The notes below the pieces were generated by a model. It searched no databases. It saw only the letters and a list, made by a program, of their open reading frames with translations, and had not been told where the DNA came from. From Microvirga arvi (lineage in GTDB: Bacteria; Pseudomonadota; Alphaproteobacteria; Rhizobiales; Beijerinckiaceae): a stretch of DNA of 34,869 bases. The translations under genes were made by a program, and so were the position numbers. The stretch lies in NCBI RefSeq assembly GCF_016892765.1, contig NZ_JAFEMD010000053.1:1-34869 (forward strand). The letters are read 5' to 3'. Of this stretch, positions 25,627 through 33,766 are shown in pieces; positions within the stretch are counted from its first letter, which is position 1, and each line of letters starts with the position of its first letter.

Positions 25627-27264
25627 TTAAAGCAGCGCTCGCTCGTCACGCCCCATGAGGCGGAAGGCGATGTAGATGGCTGTGCTGCTCAGCACGAGAA
25701 GCACGGTGGAAAGGGCGGCGGCAGTGCCATAGTCCCCGTCATTGATCGCGATGTAGATGCGCACAGGCATGGTGGCGGTGCTGCCCACGTAGAGAACGAG
25801 CGACGAGGACAGTTCATTGATGGCCGTGACGAAGCTCAGCATGCCGCCGGCCACGATGCCCGGCAGGATGAGAGGTACCGTCACTTTCATGAAGGCCCTT
25901 GCGGGACTGTAGCCCAGGGAGATCGCCGCCTCCTCCATGCTCGGGCTGACCTGCCGCAGGGCGGAAGCCGAGGAGCGGACGGAATAGGGAAGCCGCCGGA
26001 TGAAGATCGACAGAATGATCACAGCGGCCGTACCGGTCAGCGCGAGGGGTGGAGCGTTGAAGGCCGCGACGAAGGCAATCCCCACCACAATGCCGGGCAT
26101 CACATAGGGCACCATAAGGGTCGCATCGAGGAGCGATGTGTTGACGCTCATCTTTCGCGCCACGAGGCATCCGATGAGCGTTCCGATCGTGACGATGAGT
26201 GCGACGGTCGCGAACGAGAACATCAGAGAGTTCTGTACGACGTCCGCGAGATTGTAGAGGATGCGGCGGTAGCTCTCGAGGCCGAAGCCCGGGTGGAAGA
26301 CTGGGCCGCTCGTGCGCCTGACCGAGTAGATCGCTGCGATGAACGCGGGCATCGCTCCGATCAGCGCAATGGTATAGACCACTCCGTGAGCGGCAACGTT
26401 TCGAAACCCGGTGAGCTTCTTCTTCACGGGCTTATTGATGAGGTTGCCATGATAGACATTCCGGCGCGACATGTAGCGCTGCCCAAATACGAAGAGCATG
26501 GACAGCATGATCAGCACGATGCTGATCGTGGTCGCCATGCTGAGATTGCTCCCGACCTCCGCAGAGTAAAGCGTGTAGGCCTCCGTTGCCAGCACATTGA
26601 AGCCGCGGCCGATGAGCCGTGGGGTACCGAAATCGGCGATGGAATGGATCAGAGCCAACAGACCGCCGGCTGAAATCGCGGGGAGGACCAGCGGAAAAGA
26701 GATCTTCATGACGCGCTGGAAGGGCGTGAGGCCGAGGCTTTCCGCAGCCTCCTCCAGAGAGCGGTTGATGTTGGAGAGCGCGCCGGAGGCAAGAAGATAA
26801 ACGTAAGGATAAAACTTGAACGAAAAAACGATGAGAATACCCCATAGGCCGAAGATCGGCGGGATGAAAATCCCCCACGACATCAGGGTCTGGCGGACGA
26901 GGCCACCGGACCCGAACAGCACGATCCAGGAATACGCGCCAATGAAAGGCGGCGAGACGAGCGCAAGAATCGCGAGCAGCGAGACGATGCGGCTGCCGCG
27001 GATCTCGATGCGTGCCATGCAGAATGCCATGGCGCTGCCGAGCAACAGAGAACCGACAAGGCCACCGAAACCAACGATGAGCGTATTGACGAAAGCGGCG
27101 CGGAAGCGAGGCGTTTCGGCGAAGCGCGTATAGTTGCCCAGGGTGAAATTCCCAGCCTGATCCTGAAGGCTTGAGAGAAGAACCGATCCTAGCGGCACCA
27201 CCAGGAGCGCAATCAGCATCAGCCAAGCGAAGATTGAGACAAGCGTCCAGAAACTGACCCGCAT
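25627..27264 (-). CDS. Fused two-domain ABC permease (Fe3+/hexose-phosphate/phosphonate importer class)
   Basis: A 545-residue inner-membrane protein containing two complete permease halves in tandem. The first half ends in an EAA loop at about residues 171-195 (EEAAESLGLTPFQRVMKISFPLVLP). The second has its EAA loop at about 443-468 (EEAAISLGYSPARAFMKVTVPLILPG). About 12 hydrophobic segments are visible. Duplicated permeases of this kind occur in FbpB (ferric iron), AfuB (hexose phosphates) and related systems. Its ATG overlaps the ATPase stop by one base (TGATG), so translation is coupled. Adjacent amino-sugar-phosphate enzymes favour an organic phosphate or amino sugar over iron as the cargo, which is inference. 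Confidence 0.88.
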   Translation of the reverse strand: MRVSFWTLVSIFAWLMLIALLVVPLGSVLLSSLQDQAGNFTLGNYTRFAETPRFRAAFVNTLIVGFGGLVGSLLLGSAMAFCMARIEIRGSRIVSLLAILALVSPPFIGAYSWIVLFGSGGLVRQTLMSWGIFIPPIFGLWGILIVFSFKFYPYVYLLASGALSNINRSLEEAAESLGLTPFQRVMKISFPLVLPAISAGGLLALIHSIADFGTPRLIGRGFNVLATEAYTLYSAEVGSNLSMATTISIVLIMLSMLFVFGQRYMSRRNVYHGNLINKPVKKKLTGFRNVAAHGVVYTIALIGAMPAFIAAIYSVRRTSGPVFHPGFGLESYRRILYNLADVVQNSLMFSFATVALIVTIGTLIGCLVARKMSVNTSLLDATLMVPYVMPGIVVGIAFVAAFNAPPLALTGTAAVIILSIFIRRLPYSVRSSASALRQVSPSMEEAAISLGYSPARAFMKVTVPLILPGIVAGGMLSFVTAINELSSSLVLYVGSTATMPVRIYIAINDGDYGTAAALSTVLLVLSSTAIYIAFRLMGRDERALL

Positions 27265-28322
27265 CAGTTGCCCCTACCCTCAAGCCGCATGCCACTGGAA
27301 TCGAAGCTCAAAATGTCCTGGCGCCGAAATGCAAGTGGAATGGGGCTCCCGGTTTCCATGCGCAGTGTCGGCGACGGATCGGCAAGCTGCACGACGATTT
27401 TTCCGGCCGGCGTCTGGGCCAGCACATGCGCTTCACGCCCGAGATAAGTGTATTTCTCGACCATTCCGGCAAGGCGAATACTGTCGGGAGCGACGTCGCC
27501 CTGGTCGAGGCGGATATGCTCGGGGCGGATCGCCAACTGGTGAGCGCGACCCGACTCCACGTCTGGCCCCATACCGAGATGAGAGGCCGCTTCGCGGGGC
27601 AGCACATTCATCGTGCCGACGAACGAGGCGACAAAGATCGTCCTTGGATCGGCATAGATCTCCTGCGGGGTGCCGATCTGCTCGATGCGGCCCGCATTCA
27701 TAACGCAGATGCGGTCGGAGATCGCGAGTGCCTCCTCCTGGTCATGCGTGACGTAGATGGCCGCAATGCCGATGCTCTTCTGGATATCCCGGATCTCGTC
27801 GCGCAGGTCGATACGCAGCTTCGCGTCGAGATTGGAGAGAGGCTCGTCCATCAGAAGCAGCTTCGGACGGATCACCATGGCGCGGGCGAGACCGATGCGC
27901 TGCTGCTGTCCGCCCGACAGGGCGGCCGGGAGGCGGGTCGCCATCGCGCCGAGCCGAACGGTGGCGAGCGCTTCGGCAACCCGCGCGGCGGTCTCTGCTG
28001 CCGGCACTTTCCGGGCTTTGAGGCCAAAGGCCACATTCTCGGCCACCGTCAGGTGCGGGAAGACAGCATAATCTTGAAAAACCATGCCGATATCGCGCTT
28101 GTGGGACGGAACGGAATCAAGCCCGGTTCCCGCAAGGCTGATGCTGCCCGCCGTCAGGTCGGCAAAACCGGCGATGGATCGCAGCAGCGTGGTCTTCCCG
28201 CAGCCGCTCGGCCCCAGAAGCGTGAAGAACTCGTTCCGCTCGACCGTGAACGATACCCCGTCGAGTGCACGCACCGAGCCGCCGAACTGCTTGGAGGCAT
28301 CCTTCACCGCTAGATAACTCAT
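27264..28322 (-). CDS. ABC transporter ATP-binding protein (PotA/FbpC/AfuC class)
   Basis: A 352-residue ATPase. Residues about 1-235 form the nucleotide-binding domain: Walker A GPSGCGKTT, Q loop MVFQDYAVFPHLT, signature LSGGQQQR, Walker B LLLMDEPLSNLD and H loop VTHDQEEA. The C-terminal 110 residues form a TOBE-type regulatory domain (IRPEHIRLDQ, EKYTYLGREAHVLAQ). It is the first gene of the minus-strand operon and divergent from its probable binding-protein gene, with which it shares a 131-bp regulatory gap. Together with the fused permease it makes a complete importer. This class handles Fe3+, polyamines, phosphonates and sugar phosphates; the local enzymes point to amino-sugar compounds. 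Confidence 0.9.
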   Translation of the reverse strand: MSYLAVKDASKQFGGSVRALDGVSFTVERNEFFTLLGPSGCGKTTLLRSIAGFADLTAGSISLAGTGLDSVPSHKRDIGMVFQDYAVFPHLTVAENVAFGLKARKVPAAETAARVAEALATVRLGAMATRLPAALSGGQQQRIGLARAMVIRPKLLLMDEPLSNLDAKLRIDLRDEIRDIQKSIGIAAIYVTHDQEEALAISDRICVMNAGRIEQIGTPQEIYADPRTIFVASFVGTMNVLPREAASHLGMGPDVESGRAHQLAIRPEHIRLDQGDVAPDSIRLAGMVEKYTYLGREAHVLAQTPAGKIVVQLADPSPTLRMETGSPIPLAFRRQDILSFDSSGMRLEGRGN

Positions 28323-28422
28323 CGTCCCCCCGAGGCGCCCTGTTGTCAGCCTGCTTTACAGCATAAGCAGGAGTGTTTACTTTGCAACATACGGTCTTTG
28401 CATATACAACATTAAAGGCCGT

Positions 28423-28439
28423 CTATGACGTCATCATAG
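28423..28439. promoter_or_regulatory. Candidate operator palindrome CTATGA-5-TCATAG
   Basis: A perfect inverted repeat, CTATGA (28423-28428) and TCATAG (28434-28439), surrounds CGTCA. It lies just upstream of the GGGAGGAA ribosome-binding site of the binding-protein gene, in the 131-bp gap shared with the divergent ATPase operon. The position suits a repressor site, and the DeoR protein encoded downstream is the natural candidate. Binding is inferred. Confidence 0.45.
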
Positions 28440-28453
28440 TTCGGGAGGAACGG

Positions 28454-29428
28454 ATGAAAGCGTTGACTGGCCTATTGGTTACTGCCGTATCGGTAGCGGC
28501 GTTTGCTGGGGCCGCCTCGGCCCAGGAAAAGGTCGTCCTCTATACAGCCCATAAGACATCCCTCGTGCAGGCCCTCGCTCCGGTTTTCGAGAAAGAGACT
28601 GGCATCAAGACTGAAGTGATTCAGCTTGGTTCCAGTGAGGTGACCCGGCGTGTTCGCGCCGAGGCCAAAGCTCCGAAAGCTGACGTGATCTGGAGCACAA
28701 CCGGCAGCCTGCTTACCGAAAATTCCGATCTGCTCGAGCCTTACAAATCCAAGGAGGCGGGTGGCATCGATCCCCGCTTCGTCAAGAGCCCAGCCTGGAC
28801 GCCCTACACGGCCGTGATCTACGTGCTCATGCAGAATACGCGCATGATCCCGGAAACGGATACGCCGAAAACCCTCACTGACTTGGCAGACCCCAAGTGG
28901 AAGGCCAAAATTGCCTCAGCCAGGGCCGACAATTCCGGTTCCGCGTTCCAGCAGATGATGACGGTGCTGACTGTCTTCGGGGATCAGGGATGGAACAAGT
29001 ATGGTGAGATCGCGAAGAACTTCGTGCTGACCGACAGCTCCGGCTCTGTGCCCCGTTATGTTGCCGATGGCGAAGCTCCGTTGGGCCTTACCCTTGAGGA
29101 CAACGCTCTTGAGTACAAGGCCGGTGGCGCCCCGATCAAGATCGCCTATCTTGCCGATGGAACGACCGCCTCTCCGGATGGCGTTGCGCTTGTAAAGGGC
29201 GCACCCAATACCGAGAACGGTAAGAAGTTCATCGACTGGGCACTCTCCAAGAAGACGCAGGAACTGCTCGTTAAGGAAGCCGGACGCCGGTCGGTCCGCA
29301 CGGACGTCTCGGGTCCGGGCGATCTCCCCCCGCTCAGCAGCCTCAAGCTCGTCGAACTGAAATCGATCGATGAGCTCGGCGGCACCCAGGCGATCCTGGA
29401 CAAGTGGCGTAAAGCCGTCGGCCAATAG
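28454..29428 (+). CDS. ABC transporter substrate-binding protein, family 1 (AfuA/FbpA-like)
   Basis: A 324-residue periplasmic binding protein. It has a signal peptide of about 23-24 residues (MKALTGLLVTAVSVAAFAGAASA, then QEKVV), and the mature part starts with VVLYTAHKTSLVQALAPVFEKETGIK, typical of family 1 proteins of the Fe3+/AfuA/phosphonate group. Other typical stretches are ADVIWSTTGSLL and LADPKWKAKIA. The frame is open from 28373, but ATG 28454 is chosen because it gives the signal peptide and follows GGGAGGAA. It is divergent from the ATPase-permease operon and should deliver its ligand to that importer. No Tyr pair or other motif that proves iron binding was seen, so I favour an organic ligand. 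Confidence 0.88.
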   Translation: MKALTGLLVTAVSVAAFAGAASAQEKVVLYTAHKTSLVQALAPVFEKETGIKTEVIQLGSSEVTRRVRAEAKAPKADVIWSTTGSLLTENSDLLEPYKSKEAGGIDPRFVKSPAWTPYTAVIYVLMQNTRMIPETDTPKTLTDLADPKWKAKIASARADNSGSAFQQMMTVLTVFGDQGWNKYGEIAKNFVLTDSSGSVPRYVADGEAPLGLTLEDNALEYKAGGAPIKIAYLADGTTASPDGVALVKGAPNTENGKKFIDWALSKKTQELLVKEAGRRSVRTDVSGPGDLPPLSSLKLVELKSIDELGGTQAILDKWRKAVGQ

Positions 29429-29435
29429 GTAACAT

Positions 29436-29479
29436 TGCGGCCGCGTTCTCCTGGACGTGGCCGCATTCTCTTCGAGAAT
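29436..29479 (+). terminator. Weak candidate terminator and dyad between binding-protein and DeoR genes
   Basis: TGCGGCC (29436-29442) and GGCCGCA (29459-29465) form a perfect 7-bp stem with a 16-base loop, followed by TTCTCTTC, a poor T-tract. It overlaps a second dyad, ATTCTC-TTC-GAGAAT (29465-29479), twelve bases before the DeoR start. They may attenuate read-through or serve as an autoregulatory site. Confidence 0.35.
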
Positions 29480-29490
29480 CGTCCAGAACG

Positions 29491-30315
29491 ATGTCCGCTC
29501 GCCTATCGACAAAAGTCACGAAACTGTCGGCGGAGGAACGACGGCGGCACATCATCGAGTCGATCGAACGGCTCGGTGGAACTCCGGTAATGAACCTTGC
29601 CCAGGAACACGGGGTGACCTCGCAGACCATCAGGCGGGATCTGCAGGAACTCGAATCGCGCGGCCTTATTCAAAAGGGCCACGGTGTCGCGCTTCCCGGT
29701 CCGGGCTCTACGGCCATCGCCTATAAGGACAGGAACGCTCATCAGACGGAGTTGAAGCGCCGCCTTATGGCCCCGCTCGCCGAATTCATTCACCCAGGCT
29801 CGACAATTTATGTGGGGCTTGGCACGACATTCAATTCGATCCATGAGGTACTGCGCGACCGTTCCCGCCTGATTGTTGCAACAAGCAATCTCGGCGTTGC
29901 CTATGCGTGTACCTTCAACACCACGGCTACGCTCTACCTGTTCGGCGGCTATGTCCGGCGCAACGATACGGCCATTCTGGCTTCGTTGGGTGGCGGTCTC
30001 GGCAACACCTTCAAGTTCGATCTCGCGATCCTCGGTGCTAATGCCATCGACGAGGACGGGGCGGTGCTCGCGCACGACCCTCTCGAGGTCGCCTTTGTTC
30101 AGGAAGTGATCGCCGCCTCTCGGCAGGTGATCTTCGTCGTTCAGGCTGACAAGTTTGGTGGCCGCGCACCCCATGCGGTCAGCCATCTGCGCCGTGCCTC
30201 CGTGCTCATCACCAATTGCAATCCAAGGTCCAAGCTTAATGACCCGGCGATCCTCGATGCGACGCGGGTTGTTCAAGTCAAGCAGACCTTCCCTGATTCC
30301 TGCCCTGATTCCTGA
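29491..30315 (+). CDS. DeoR/GlpR-family transcriptional regulator
   Basis: A 274-residue repressor. Residues about 12-65 are the DeoR winged helix (RRRHIIESIERLGGTPVMNLAQEHGVTSQTIRRDLQELESRGLI). Residues about 85-255 are the C-terminal sensor domain related to ribose-5-phosphate isomerase, with IYVGLGTTFNSI, VATSNLGVAY, LFGGYVRR and LGANAIDEDGAV. Proteins of this family usually respond to a phosphorylated sugar. This fits control of an amino-sugar-phosphate import and breakdown locus, including the divergent promoter 28323-28453. The ATG at 29491 has only a weak ribosome-binding site. It is followed after 14 bases by the PP2C gene, so the two are probably cotranscribed. Confidence 0.9.
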   Translation: MSARLSTKVTKLSAEERRRHIIESIERLGGTPVMNLAQEHGVTSQTIRRDLQELESRGLIQKGHGVALPGPGSTAIAYKDRNAHQTELKRRLMAPLAEFIHPGSTIYVGLGTTFNSIHEVLRDRSRLIVATSNLGVAYACTFNTTATLYLFGGYVRRNDTAILASLGGGLGNTFKFDLAILGANAIDEDGAVLAHDPLEVAFVQEVIAASRQVIFVVQADKFGGRAPHAVSHLRRASVLITNCNPRSKLNDPAILDATRVVQVKQTFPDSCPDS

Positions 30316-30329
30316 AAGCGAGTTTGATT

Positions 30330-31322
30330 ATGCTCATCGAAGCCTTCTCGGAGGCCAAGATCCCCTCTGCGCCAGACACGAACGAGGATCGCTTCGCCAT
30401 CCTGCCAGGACGCGCCTACGCCGTGATCGATGGGGTCACTGACCGCCTCGGCACGCGCTACAACGGCATGCTGTCCGGCCAGTATGCTGCAACGATCGTC
30501 AAGGACGCGTTTGAACACGCCCTTACCCGCCCCGATCGCCCGGCGGATACGAAAGCCTTGATCGCGATCCTGACACAGGCCATTGCCGATGCCTACCAGG
30601 CTCACGGCATGCTGGATGCGGCGCGGTCCGATTGGAACCAACGCTTCTCCGCCACTCTCGCAGTCGTTCTCATGGGCGACGAGACAATCGATATCGCCCT
30701 TGTAGGCGACAGCGGGGTCCGCATCAACGGCAGCCAAATCCTGCAAGTCGACAAGGATCTGGACCTCATCACATCGACACTGCGCCAGCAGGCCTGGCCG
30801 GTCATTTGTTCATATACGAGCGATCCGGCAGCTCAGGAAAAAGCGTCGCGCCAGGTGACTTGGTTCGGCACTCGCCAGCCACACGAGGCTCTTGCCGGCA
30901 TACTTGATCCCCAGGACCTCGATTCGATCGAGCAGAAGACCGTCACCGCATGCATAGAAGCGCTTCCACACGTGCCTCGCGGAGACATCGAAACGCTCGT
31001 GCGCGGAGGCATCGTCCATGCGCAGGGCGCCTATCAGAATGACGCCAGCACGATCCTTGGCTATTCTGCTCTCGATGGCTTCGAGGTTCCCTTGTCCCTC
31101 GTGCATTTCGAGCGGCTTCCACGGGCCGAGGTCCAAACGATCGAGCTGTTTTCGGACGGATACTTCAAACCCGGCGCGGATTTCGGCGTCGCGTCGTGGG
31201 AAGAGGCTTTTCGCGAGGTCGAGCGGGACGATCCCGCCAAGGTGACGCTCTATCTCTCACCCAAGGGGTCGACGGCAACCCATTGGACCGACGACCGGAC
31301 CTATCTCGGCGTACGGTTCTGA
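30330..31322 (+). CDS. PP2C-type protein phosphatase domain protein
   Basis: A 330-residue soluble protein with the metal-binding motifs of the PP2C (PPM) fold: TNEDRF with Glu19-Asp20, VIDGVTD with Asp34-Gly35, LVGDSG with Asp127 and TDDRTYLGV with Asp321/322 at the very C-terminus. The His-Gly-Gly that normally follows Asp-Gly is replaced by Val-Thr-Asp. The fold occupies the whole chain, with no kinase, sensor or membrane segment. ATG 30330 is preferred to the in-frame TTG at 30324. It lies 14 bases after the DeoR gene. PP2C enzymes usually dephosphorylate serine/threonine residues with Mn/Mg; a role in an amino-sugar locus is unusual. A small-molecule phosphatase activity is possible but speculative. 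Confidence 0.75.
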   Translation: MLIEAFSEAKIPSAPDTNEDRFAILPGRAYAVIDGVTDRLGTRYNGMLSGQYAATIVKDAFEHALTRPDRPADTKALIAILTQAIADAYQAHGMLDAARSDWNQRFSATLAVVLMGDETIDIALVGDSGVRINGSQILQVDKDLDLITSTLRQQAWPVICSYTSDPAAQEKASRQVTWFGTRQPHEALAGILDPQDLDSIEQKTVTACIEALPHVPRGDIETLVRGGIVHAQGAYQNDASTILGYSALDGFEVPLSLVHFERLPRAEVQTIELFSDGYFKPGADFGVASWEEAFREVERDDPAKVTLYLSPKGSTATHWTDDRTYLGVRF

Positions 31323-31351
31323 GAGTGAAGCCCTGAGGAACGCAGGTCGCG

Positions 31352-32128
31352 TTAGAATTCGGCACCGCAGAATTCACGGGCCATGGTCGTCGAGCCTGCC
31401 GTGAGGCCTCCGTCGAGAGCGATGACCGCACCGGTGATCATTCGCGCGTCCTGCCCGATCAGAAAGGCCGCTAGTCCGGCCACATCCTCCGGAACGCACA
31501 CATCGCCTAGCGGATACCAACGCTTCACCCGTTCGAGGATCTCGGGATCTCGCGCCACGCGCTCGCTCCAAGCCTGGGTCTTCACGCTGCCGGGTGCGAT
31601 GGCATTGGCCCGCACACCGTATTGCCCAAGTTCCACGGCCAGGAAACGCGTGAAATGCTCGAGCCCGGCCTTTGCGGCGCTGTAGGCCGGATAGCCGTAG
31701 ATCCCGGTGGCATTGGCCGACGAGATGTTGATGATGATGCCCTTGCGGCGCGCCATCATGCCGTCCTGCACGGCACGCACGCAACGCCAAGCACCGTTCA
31801 GGTTGAGGTCGAGATCGGCTAGCCACGCGGCTTCATCGGTTGCGGCTAGCGTCGGTGCGGTCACACCACCCGCATTGTTGACGAGGACGCCGATCGGGCC
31901 GAAGGCTGCTTCCGCTCTGGTGACGGCCTCGCCGATCGAGGCGTTGTCTGTCACGTCGGCTATGATGCACGCGCGACGATCTCCGCCCGCGATATCCCGG
32001 GCAGCCCCTTCGAGGGCGGCTCCGTCCCGGTCGAGCAGCGCGACCCGGTGCCCGCCGGCCAGAAAACGTCGGGCCAGCGCCCGACCGATATCGCCAGCCC
32101 CGCCGGTTACAAGTATTGTCTCGCTCAT
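31352..32128 (-). CDS. SDR-family oxidoreductase
   Basis: A 258-residue classical short-chain dehydrogenase/reductase. The Rossmann nucleotide-binding motif TGGAGDIG is at residues 8-15, DVT at 58-60, NNAGG at 84-88, the catalytic Ser at about 136-137 and YSAAK (Tyr149, Lys153) at 149-153. DRD at residues 33-35, with an acidic residue at the end of beta-2, suggests NAD rather than NADP. It is convergent with the PP2C gene, ending 29 bp from it, and divergent from a small NTF2-like gene. Placed beside sugar-acid enzymes, it may oxidise a sugar or hydroxy acid at the start of that route. The exact substrate is unknown. Confidence 0.88.
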   Translation of the reverse strand: MSETILVTGGAGDIGRALARRFLAGGHRVALLDRDGAALEGAARDIAGGDRRACIIADVTDNASIGEAVTRAEAAFGPIGVLVNNAGGVTAPTLAATDEAAWLADLDLNLNGAWRCVRAVQDGMMARRKGIIINISSANATGIYGYPAYSAAKAGLEHFTRFLAVELGQYGVRANAIAPGSVKTQAWSERVARDPEILERVKRWYPLGDVCVPEDVAGLAAFLIGQDARMITGAVIALDGGLTAGSTTMAREFCGAEF

Positions 32129-32246
32129 TCCCCGCCTCCCCGGATCTCAAGGTTTAGCGACTCCGGAGCCGTGTACAAGCCTTTTGAATCGGTTCCACGC
32201 CGCCGATTTCGCCTCTACGATCATGTGTCAAAGGAGCTTTCGCACG

Positions 32247-32741
32247 ATGCCCGACACCAATCCTTTTCCGCCCGGCGATGCCGACCGTCGCGCGATCTGG
32301 GACATGCTTGTGCAACGCGACATCCGTGCCTTCGTCGCGGGTGATTGGAACGCACATTTTGCCGATTTCGCGCCGGATGGTTTCTTTGGCATCGACGGCC
32401 GGTTCTCGGACGATCCCGATTCCTGGCGTGCAACCTTCGCCGATATCGAGCGCTATCGCGAAGCCTGGCTCGCGGGCAGCGCAGAACTCGCCGGGCGCAT
32501 CGATCCCAAGGATCTGGAACAGGCCCTGTTCGCGCTGACGACCTTGCGCGAGATCGAGATCGTCAACGACTTCGCGATGGCGCGCAAGAAATTCGACGGC
32601 ACGATCCCGCTCGTCGGAGCCGAGCCAACCGTGTTGCGCTGGCAAACCCTGTACTTCTGCCGACGCCTCGGAGACCGCTGGCGCATCGCAGGTTTTCTGG
32701 GCTATCTGCCGAACCCCATGGGCCACGTCGCCTCAGTATGA
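32247..32741 (+). CDS. Small NTF2/SnoaL-like protein of unknown function
   Basis: A 164-residue protein without signal peptide. Its pattern (a helical start with RRAIWDMLVQRDIRAFVAGDW, then DGFFGIDGRFS, and strands ending WQTLYFCRRLGDRWRIAGFLGYLP) suggests the cone-shaped NTF2/SnoaL fold, used by small hydrolases, isomerases and binding proteins. The longer open frame upstream is not used: AAGGAG at 32231-32236 fits ATG 32247, although ATG 32223 is also in frame. It is divergent from the SDR gene and may share its regulation. I cannot assign an activity. Confidence 0.65.
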   Translation: MPDTNPFPPGDADRRAIWDMLVQRDIRAFVAGDWNAHFADFAPDGFFGIDGRFSDDPDSWRATFADIERYREAWLAGSAELAGRIDPKDLEQALFALTTLREIEIVNDFAMARKKFDGTIPLVGAEPTVLRWQTLYFCRRLGDRWRIAGFLGYLPNPMGHVASV

Positions 32742-32888
32742 ACTACGCGTGCCTGCAATGGTATTCGTAGAGCCCAACCGGAATGGCAGCTTTATGAATC
32801 CCTGATCATTCGAAAGCGGATTAACAGCTTGACCATGGCAGCGGGCTCGTCTGTGCCTTGAACTTTTCGGCTTCCTTGTGCCGATTGC

Positions 32889-33671
32889 CTAACCGGATGC
32901 GATCAGCCGCCGCGTATCCGCCACGCTGGCGCCAGCAGCACTGGCGAGAAGACGGACATCATTGGGAAGCGTGATGAGGTCGAAGCCCCAGCCCACAGCC
33001 TTTGCAGCATAAGCTGACCCGCCGCAATGGAGGCCGGCTCTGATGCCGGCCTGGTGCGCCTTGGCAAGAATCGTCTGAATGGCTTCCACCATCTCCGGCT
33101 CCTCGCGGTCAAAGCCGAATGGGTATCGCTTTCCGGTAAGCCCGAGGGTCAGATCCGATGGGCCGATATAGACGCCGTCGAGGCCAGGAGTCGAAACGAT
33201 TTCCTCGACATTCCGGAACGCTTCCGCGGTTTCGATCATCGCGAAGCACAGGACGTTCCTGTCAGCTTCTCCAGCATAGTTCGGGCCTGCGGAGAAGGTG
33301 GCCCGTGTCGGCCCGAAGCTGCGGGTTCCATCCGGCGGATAGCGTGTGTAGGAGACGAGTTCGGCCGCCTGAGCCCGGTTATCGATCATGGGGCAGATCA
33401 CCCCATAGGCCCCGGCATCAAGTGCCCTCATCACAGCAGCGGGATCCAGCCATGGCACGCGCACGAGGGGCGTGACCTCGCTGGCGCGCACGGCCTGCAG
33501 CATGCCGACCATCGCCTGATAATCGACAACGCCGTGCTGCAGGTCGATGGTGATCGAGTCATAACCCTGCTCCGCCATGATCTCGGCCGAAAAGGCATTT
33601 GCGATCGACAGCCATCCATTGAGAACAGGCTTTCCTTCAGCCCATAGCGACTTGATTCTGCTCGGTTTCAT
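32889..33671 (-). CDS. HpcH/HpaI-family aldolase
   Basis: A 260-residue class II pyruvate aldolase of the HpcH/HpaI family, which splits 2-keto-3-deoxy or 4-hydroxy-2-keto acids into pyruvate and an aldehyde. The key positions match the family: DLQHG with His46, LVRVPW with Arg71, AMIET with metal ligand Glu147 and GPSDL with Asp173. Length is normal. It lies downstream of the RraA-family gene on the same strand, 95 bp apart, and probably belongs to the same transcript as the dehydratase further right. It would provide the cleavage step after dehydration of a sugar acid; the precise acid is unknown. Confidence 0.9.
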   Translation of the reverse strand: MKPSRIKSLWAEGKPVLNGWLSIANAFSAEIMAEQGYDSITIDLQHGVVDYQAMVGMLQAVRASEVTPLVRVPWLDPAAVMRALDAGAYGVICPMIDNRAQAAELVSYTRYPPDGTRSFGPTRATFSAGPNYAGEADRNVLCFAMIETAEAFRNVEEIVSTPGLDGVYIGPSDLTLGLTGKRYPFGFDREEPEMVEAIQTILAKAHQAGIRAGLHCGGSAYAAKAVGWGFDLITLPNDVRLLASAAGASVADTRRLIASG

Positions 33672-33766
33672 TTCGGCTCTCGGTTAAAGCTAACATTGCC
33701 GGGACTATTCATAGCATTGAAGGACCGCGGTTCGCACCGGACGTGGCATCCCGATCCTTCCCCCAA

